Shown: positions 57,931-64,000 of the stretch, one piece after another
Position numbering within the stretch: position 1 is the first letter of the stretch
Layout: every line of letters begins with the position of its first letter
NCBI GenBank assembly: GCA_963681505.1
Contig: OY811993.1
Span: forward strand, 186,001-250,000
Direction: 5' to 3'
Length of the DNA stretch: 64,000 nt
Source of the DNA: Eunapius fragilis
Taxonomy: Eukaryota; Porifera; Demospongiae; Spongillida; Spongillidae
Position numbers and translations under genes: made by a program
Notes under the pieces: generated by a model
The model's input: the letters and a program-made list of their open reading frames with translations, nothing else
Database searches by the model: none
Told to the model about the DNA's origin: nothing

Positions 57931-58174
57931 GAGGGGCGGATACAGGATTTTCCAAAGGGGGGGGGGGTGGGGGTTGAGACCCGCGCGATACGAAATGCAG
58001 GGATGGAGTGCTGACCGCATCAGGCCCGATACGAAAAGCGGGGGGGGGGGGGGTGCTGTCCGCCTCAGCCCGATACAAAAAGTGGGGAGAGGGGGGCTGC
58101 TTAGCAGAAAAGGGGGAGGTACCTTAAATGAAAGGGGGGGTTGCAACCCCCAAACCCCCCCTGCATCCGCCTCT
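57931..58174 (+). mobile_element. G-rich miniature element, copy 3, variant ends
   Basis: Begins GGGGCGGATACAGG and ends CCTGCATCCGCCTC, inverted repeats that differ from those of the 32-kb copy (GCGTAGACAA) in sequence but share the G..CGGA/TAGACA pattern. It contains the same internal phrases (CCCGATACGAAAAGCGG, TTAGCAGAAAAGGGGGAGGT). It lacks the 130-bp unique segment of copies 1 and 2. The family therefore has subfamilies. Confidence 0.78.
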
Positions 58175-58853
58175 GAGTGGCTATAAATGACGATGATGAA
58201 GCTAAACTTGACTTATGGCAAGCGTAGGATCCACTAATATATGATAGTAGTCACGGTAAACAGAAATAACGGACTCGGAGAACAAAAACATCCATTGCTA
58301 AAATTATGTCTACTTTGGGCTCACCTCAGCGTTTCGTCAGAAAAGCACAATATAATTTTTAAATTCGAAATAGTTTCCGCTTAATAGTACGACCTTAGCG
58401 CCTGCGCAGATACATGATGGGCCGCGCCCATCGATTTGGATTGTGAGGTAAAGGATAATAATTTTCTCACGTGACTGTATTTCGACATTTGTGATAAATT
58501 GTTGCATTTCATCATTTACATCAGAATGCAATTGTTTCAAGCCAGTTACAATGGTCTTTAATGCGTTGTATGGCATTTTGTAGCAATAGCTGGATATTTG
58601 CAGCATTAAAAATAACAGCGATCTACAGTTGGTGCAAAGTAATGTAAGACTGCGGTATAATTATTACTGCAGTAGTAAACCGTGGTAATTCTCTGTAGTA
58701 TTCCTAACTTTTTTTCCTGTCCAGGGAGTCGGAACAACTGATAGCTATGGTGATACATGTACATGTATAAGGGCCTTACATTCGGTGGTATTTGTCAGAC
58801 ACCAACTTATACATGTATTATCAGCATGCAAAGGCGGAGCAATGAACAGACTT

Positions 58854-58855
<2 letters not shown>

Positions 58856-58889
<34 letters not shown>

Positions 58890-58907
58890 ACGCGCGCGTG
58901 TGTGTGT
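58856..58907. repeat. (GT)n microsatellite
   Basis: About 25 GT units with a CGCGCG interruption. Confidence 0.95.
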
Positions 58908-58938
58908 GGGGGGGAGGGGGTACAATGAATCCTAAATA

Positions 58939-59761
58939 CAGCGAAACCATTACATGGACACGGTAACGTCTCATCACGTGACCTTACCCGTCTCTTTGAT
59001 GTAGGCGGATACCGTTGAAATCAATTTCAACGGGCCGTCTGTGGACTGAGAATGGACAGTAACATCTCTTTCCCCGTCACTCTGTCACGTCATTTATACG
59101 TTAAAATCCGTCACTTCGGTAAATCGACGGTTAAAGAGGTTCGCTTTTTACCGTGTCGTACCGTCGGTACGTTTTAGGCACAGCGCCGCTTCTACCCATG
59201 CAGCATCACACTATCACATGCACCTTTCTCATATTCTGAAGCAGTTTTGAAAAAGTTATTGTACAAATATATAGGCATGTACGAAAGGGAAACGCAAGTA
59301 TTTTTCTTGGTCTCTGTACGTATAGATATACAAAACAACTGTACTGGTAGGATTCTGTCCTGTTGAAAGAAAAAATGGCGCCTACTGACACATTTACCTG
59401 ATGAGGCCACGCCTGTGAAGGTCCGCACCTCCCAGGAGACCAGTATGCGTGTTCCGTCTGCTGATTTTGAAGCAATCAGGACATGTACATGTAGATCTAC
59501 ACACGTATTAGCCACAGTGGTGATAGTAGCGTCGCTTGCCGCTCATTTTCACTTATACCAGTCAGAATAATAATAATAAAAATCATGTGACCATGACGTC
59601 AATAACAATGTGGACGGTACCGTGCTGCAGCGTTCGTCGATTACCACTGAACATACACGGGCACCGTCACTAAACGTTGCCGTGACATTTACGTAGAAGC
59701 CCGTCATGTTCGAAAGAGACGGAGTACCGTTGCAACCCGTCTCCGGATAGCAGTTTCGCTG
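58939..59761 (-). mobile_element. Unrecognised TIR element, copy 2 (823 bp)
   Basis: Same family as 42288-43589 in inverted orientation: CAGCGAAAC at 58939 and GTTTCGCTG ending at 59761, with the 22-bp palindrome at 59012-59033 and the same GTACCGT-rich ends. On the minus strand it keeps ATGAGCGGCAAGCGAC and the terminal coding part, but stops interrupt the frame and the ~480-bp middle with the duplicated exon is absent. It is thus either the older form or a deletion derivative. Confidence 0.85.
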
Positions 59762-60005
59762 AGAAAGGGGACAGCGTGTACTAGGATGGGATGTCCGGGG
59801 AGGGACACTGTATCCGGGGGGACAGGCTATCCTGTTACACCGGACCAAAACGCGCAGTCTGAAATGGTCCTCGATTAGGTCCTATGCGTCAGTCACTTTT
59901 TGGTCCCATCTCGATTCGGAGCCATGCAGAAAACGAATGTCTGAAAGCAAGCTGAATGGGAGATAAAAGCATTGTCGAGCTCTGCTAAAAAAGTACATAT
60001 ATACG
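59762..60005. other. No gene seen
   Basis: Contains GGACCAAAACGCGCAGTCTG, similar to phrases at 61680-61730 (GGACCAAAATAGGCTGTCTG): a small dispersed repeat on both sides of the LINE fragment. Confidence 0.5.
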
Positions 60006-60009
60006 ATTC

Positions 60010-60997
60010 ATCACTCTAATGCAGCCTTTATCGCCTCCATCAGTACTGTAGGCCTTGCCTCACCATCAGATAACTTCCTGGCTGATGCGGTCAATTCCTA
60101 CAATAGGTGTGTTCCCCCTGAGAGTGCAATTAATATTAACAGTCTTGCATCTTCTCCTTGCCGACAACACACTCTATCAGCTGCATTAGAAAACATTCAA
60201 TTTAACTCTCTTCTATCCCAGAGCTCCGTGGCTGACAAGGCTCGTCTCCTGTCTATCTCCTCTCCCCATACCTCTGCTTGGCTCTCTGTAGTACCATCTC
60301 CAGGCCTGGGTCTAAGCTTAGACCCCAACGAGCACCAAATGGCCATCAAGTGTTGGCTGGGGCTAAACACCTCACCTGGCTCACCTCCCTGTGCATTGTG
60401 TCCAGAACATCCCTTGGATCCCCTAGGTCACCATGCAATAACATGTAAGAGAGGTGGTGATGCTGTATCCAGGCACAACAAGCTCAGGGATGTAGTGCTT
60501 CAAACCTGCCATCATGCCTGCATCAGCGCCAAGGCAGAGGCCGGTAGTGGACTAGGACATGAGCTTCGGAAAACACGCCCTGCTGACACCTAGCTTCCAA
60601 TTGGCTCTGTGGCAAGCCTGCTGCCTTTGACCTTACTGTGGTGTCTCCGCTTAACCCTACTCTTATCTCTGAAGCGGGTCGCACAACAGGGTCAGCAGCG
60701 GTTGCTGCTAAGCTAAGGAAGCATTCTGCCAATGATGCCAAGTGTTCCGAGCTAGGGTGGACATGTATTCCCCTTGTGGCCGAGTCATATGGAGCCTGGG
60801 GCAACGAAGCAATGCAAGCTTTTTCACGGCTTGCATCATACCTTGCCACAAGGATCAACTCCCCCAAGTCCAAGGTTGTCTGCAGCTTCTATGGCCGCCT
60901 TAATTTGACTCTTGTGCGAGCCAATGCCCGAGCCCTCCTCTTACGATGTGGCTGTTCCCTTCAGGAGGGGGATAGTTCCTCATTGTCACTTTCATAG
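60010..60997 (+). pseudogene. LINE ORF C-terminal part, copy B, one frameshift
   Basis: The frame can be followed from 'HHSNAAFIASISTVGLASPS' through 'SVVPSPGLGLSLDPNEHQMA' and a CCHC-like cluster, CALCPEHPLDPLGHHAITC. It shifts after 'ELRKTRPAD' near 60591, then continues 'NWLCGKPAAFDLTVVSPLNP' to 'FYGRLNLTLVRANARALLL' and a stop at 60995. 'PAD..NW..GKPAAFD.TV' looks like a PD-(D/E)xK nuclease core, so this may be the nuclease that ends some non-LTR retrotransposon proteins; that is inference. The RT itself is absent. A TAA-repeat tract at 61135-61165 may be its 3' tail. Confidence 0.72.
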
Positions 60998-61165
60998 CCA
61001 GTGTGTCTCAGTGTGTCTGGATATGTATGTATGTATTAATAATAGCATTCGTTATTTAGTGCATTTATTCTGATTAGTGTATTCTGATGCATCTTGTATT
61101 CCTGTTCGTGTTATGCAAGTTAGAGTATAGTTTTAATAATTATTATTATTAATAATAATAATAAT

Positions 61166-61990
61166 CCTGTACGTGCATCATTTGTGTATCTCTTGCATTA
61201 GTGATTATATTCAAATAATACGATTGCTTTATTTTTGAATTGCAAACTTCATAGGTTTTCCGGCTAGTGATACAATTTCACATAATACATGCATACTCTC
61301 TTCTTCCCATCAGTATCGGCTGCGTAAACAATGTGCATCCACTGCTGGTGTGTCAAGGCTCCTTTTCACTCCCTCGACCCCAAATATCGGAACTAATCAC
61401 ATATGATTGTTCGCGATGCATTTAGCAATAGCTCATAAAATGAACTTTCTTGTTCTTGTTGTGTGTACGAGACTTAATTCTTTATAAGACTGATTACTTT
61501 AACCATTTAAAACCTGGCATGTTCATTCTTGGACTATACAGGACCCTAAGCAAAAACTACGAACTGTTTAGCCCACCGGAGAACCAATGTGCTGTGTAGG
61601 CAAGCTGATTTGGGCTGGGACTGTTTCAGGCTGTCCGGCTGTAGGACCGAAATGAGCAGAGTAGGACCAAAATAAGCAGCCTAAAATGGTTTCGGACCAA
61701 AATAGGCTGTCTGAAACGGTCCTAGGACCATATCAGGATAGGACAAAATCAGCCGTGACAGGCCTATATTTAATCCTTGCACTCTCTGTCCCCTCCACAT
61801 CCTCCTCCCCCTTCCACCCTCTCAGTGACTACATCCAGGAACACTAACTTCTTTAATGCCTCTGGTACCACTTACATTTAACCCCAATGATCCTAAATCA
61901 TTGAACAACTCTCTCGTTTGGTTTTACCACTGCAAATAATGTCTTCAATCTTACCACATGGTTCAGCCGTAAGCCCATCACACTCACCAC
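61166..61990. other. No gene seen
   Basis: AT-rich sequence after the LINE fragment. Dispersed GGACCAAAATNAGC phrases near 61660-61740. Confidence 0.4.
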
Positions 61991-62028
61991 ACACTCCATA
62001 TATGGCATATACTACTTTCTGTTTCAGC

Positions 62029-62167
62029 TTATCTGGTGATAGTAGATGTGTACAAGACAGACTACCCCATGAGGGGGCCACTCCCACAAGGGTTCTCAGG
62101 CACCCCAACTCCAGATGAACACAAGTATTTATTTGTCTTTGTGAGGGAACAAGACCCTGCAACATTG
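62029..62167 (+). CDS. Candidate exon of an unidentified gene
   Basis: TTTCAG acceptor, then 'AYLVIVDVYKTDYPMRGPLP' and 'DEHKYLFVFVREQDPATL' to a GTGAGT donor at 62168. No stop, good splice sites, compact globular composition. Family not recognised. Confidence 0.5.
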
Positions 62168-62370
62168 GTGAGTTCTTTTGAAGCTGTGCATGCATGTACG
62201 TTTCTGAATGAAGTATAAGCACAGGAAATGATATGCATTAGGGAGTGTAAGGTGCTGTTGTAAAAATGGGGAATCCATTATAGTCAATGTTACACAAGTA
62301 ATTTTTGTTCTCTACACCGCGCGGTTCTGTGACATAAAACAAAGATGACGCTGCTCTTTTTTGACTTCTA

Positions 62371-62509
62371 GTTCGATTGCTAACAAGCTAAACGATCCGA
62401 TCGTTAGAAGTCTTGTTAGGAGTAATTTAAATGAGATTCATAGTCGGGATCAAATCCTATTAGCATCCATGTGTAGGTGTTTGCCTTTGGCACTACATTG
62501 TGACATTTG
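62371..62509 (+). CDS. Candidate exon of an unidentified gene
   Basis: Acceptor TTGACTTCTAG, then 'SIANKLNDPIVRSLVRSNLN' and 'EIHSRDQILLASMCRCLPLA', with a GTAAGT donor near 62510. It lies 200 bp after the preceding exon on the same strand and could be the next exon. Family not recognised. Confidence 0.45.
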
Positions 62510-62519
62510 TAAGTTTATA

Positions 62520-63490
62520 CTGCATGTCACGTACATGTGTACCTCTTATGACTAGTACTCAGAATGGTTTGATAGTTAAAAGGTGTTTGTTTAAAGTTAG
62601 CCGTGCTATTTCCATGGCGTCAATGCAAGACTAAGTAAAAGTTGTATTTGTTTGAAGAAGTTTCCATTTAAATTTGAATTGCTCAGTTCTCTTCACCCCT
62701 CCCTTAAGAACTAGTTTTGTTGTGAGCAGAACTAATGGGAACGACAAAACCCTTTGTAACTGCACTTAATAACTACAACCATCACGCCGTCCATGAAGCT
62801 TGCACTATGTTACTATGCATACTGGTCCCCAGACCATTCCAAAAGTATTACTGTCATATGATAGTTGAGATGTTTTGCTCGTCCTGATATCATACCCGTA
62901 CCTCAGGTGGTGGCCAACAAATTAGTACGGCTATGTCAGGTGAGGGTAATTATTCTGTCTTCCCCAGACCTATTTACATGCTTTCCCCCCTCCCCCCAAC
63001 ACAGAATGACCAATGTCAGTCAGTAGACCAAACGGTCTTTTCTTTCCCACCACCCTGTTCAAGGCCAACATAACACGTCAACGTTCCTCTGGTCCTCTCA
63101 GACTGAACCTCCTACGTAAGTGGTGAATGCTAACGTGCACATGAATGCACCTTCCCATGATGGTCTAAGGCTGTTGGCATCATTATGTCATCCCTTCACT
63201 CCACGGAGAGTATGGTCTTCAGTCAACCTGGGCGGTACTATGCTGGAGGAAAGTGGGTGGAGCTTATGTATGGAACCTTTACTGAATACACAGGGTGAGT
63301 TTCCCTCACCGCCATTCCATCATGGACCTCCCTCTTTCCCCATACCACTTCCCTCTTCCTCCCTTATCATGTCACTATCTCATGCCACCTCCTCCCCATC
63401 CCATGCCAGCTCCTCCCCATCCCATGCCACTCCTCCCCATCCCATGCTACCTTCTCCCCATCCTCCCCCTCTGTTTCTGTTCCCTCACAT
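62520..63490. other. No gene supported
   Basis: A plus-strand stretch after an ACAG at about 63003 ('QSVDQTVFSFPTTLFKANIT') ending at a GTAAGT near 63115 might be one more exon. 63350-63480 is a pyrimidine-rich repeat of CTCCCCATCCCATGCC. Confidence 0.35.
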
Positions 63491-63495
63491 TGTAC

Positions 63496-63990
63496 AAAAA
63501 AGAGCACTATGCGATTATAAGGATTACATAACACAGCATAGGCATTGAGTTTAGGCGGGGGGGGGGGGGGGTGAAAAACACTGTGGTCACCTTACCAGAC
63601 TCTACCATCACTTAATATGCTCCCATTGCAGTTAACCAATTACTACATGCATGATTTGAAGGCGGGGTCAAAGACCTGATTTATACAATTAAATCATAGC
63701 TAAATGCAATAGATGCGAGCATATTTTGAGTACCAAAAAGAGCACTATGCGATTATAATAAGGATTATGTAACACAGCATAGGTGTTGAGTTTGGGGGGG
63801 GGGGGGGGGGGTGAAAAACACTGTGCTCACCTTACCAGACTCTACCATCACTGCATATGCTCCCATTGCAGTTAGCCAGTTACTACATGCACGATTTGAA
63901 GGCGGGGTCAAAGAAGGCGGGGTCATAGACCTGATTTATACATTTAAATCATAGCAAAATGCAATAAATGCGAGCATATTATAAAAAGTA
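63496..63990 (+). repeat. ~239-bp direct duplication containing poly-G
   Basis: AAAAAGAGCACTATGCGATT starts both copies (63497 and 63736). Each holds a poly-G run, then GTGAAAAACACTGTG, ACCTTACCAGACTCTACCAT and GAAGGCGGGGTCAAAGA; in the second copy that last phrase is partly repeated again. Confidence 0.92.
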
Positions 63991-64000
63991 CACGGGGGAG

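Overview
This is eukaryotic, almost certainly invertebrate animal DNA, scaffold-assembled with a 200-N gap at 50148-50347. Short exons with GT..AG introns, fragments of dynein heavy chain, an FN3 exon, a class I alpha-mannosidase (GH47), TTAGGG repeats, and Merlin, hAT, Penelope and DIRS elements together suggest a metazoan. The Ig/FN3 style and the mix of elements made me think of a demosponge, but that is a low-confidence inference. There are no operons, CRISPR arrays or rRNA genes that I can see.

Layout: 0.2-3.3 kb holds degenerate repeats and a 324-bp satellite. At 4.3-4.7 kb lies the first copy of a G-rich miniature element seen again at 32.2 and 57.9 kb. At 5.26-6.74 kb is an apparently intact Merlin transposon. 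6.8-9 kb is a decayed Penelope-like element (PLE). 10.0-17.2 kb is a second PLE with a tandem ~300-bp repeat, one copy of which is interrupted by a complete hAT element with a perfect 8-bp target duplication. 17.85-19.3 kb is a broken RecQ-like helicase gene. 20.4-20.83 kb is a ~100-bp tandem array ending in telomeric repeats. 22.6-28.45 kb is a DIRS-type tyrosine-recombinase retroelement whose presumed gag intron is filled with minisatellites. 28.6-31.2 kb carries minus-strand exons including dynein AAA1. 33.3-34.5 kb is an unclassified P-loop NTPase reading frame. 34.7-35.9 kb is a gypsy-like gag/protease remnant. 38-39.2 kb has Ig/FN3 exons, and 40.3-41.7 kb carries plus-strand exons of a dynein heavy-chain C-terminus. 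41.9-44.3 kb is a minus-strand GH47 mannosidase whose conserved exon is split by a 1.3-kb terminal-inverted-repeat element that I do not recognise. A second copy of that element lies at 58.9-59.8 kb. 45.7-45.95 kb is a RecQ N-terminal fragment. 47.4-48.25 kb is a 154-bp tandem array carrying ETS and E-box motifs. The rest is mostly intergenic DNA with small hairpin elements and 3' ends of a LINE at 54.7 and 60-61 kb.

Almost every recognisable coding region except Merlin and the DIRS reverse transcriptase is broken by single-base indels, often in short homopolymers. That can mean decay of mobile DNA, but for the host-type genes (GH47, dynein) it also fits uncorrected sequencing error. Read the calls of pseudogene in that light.
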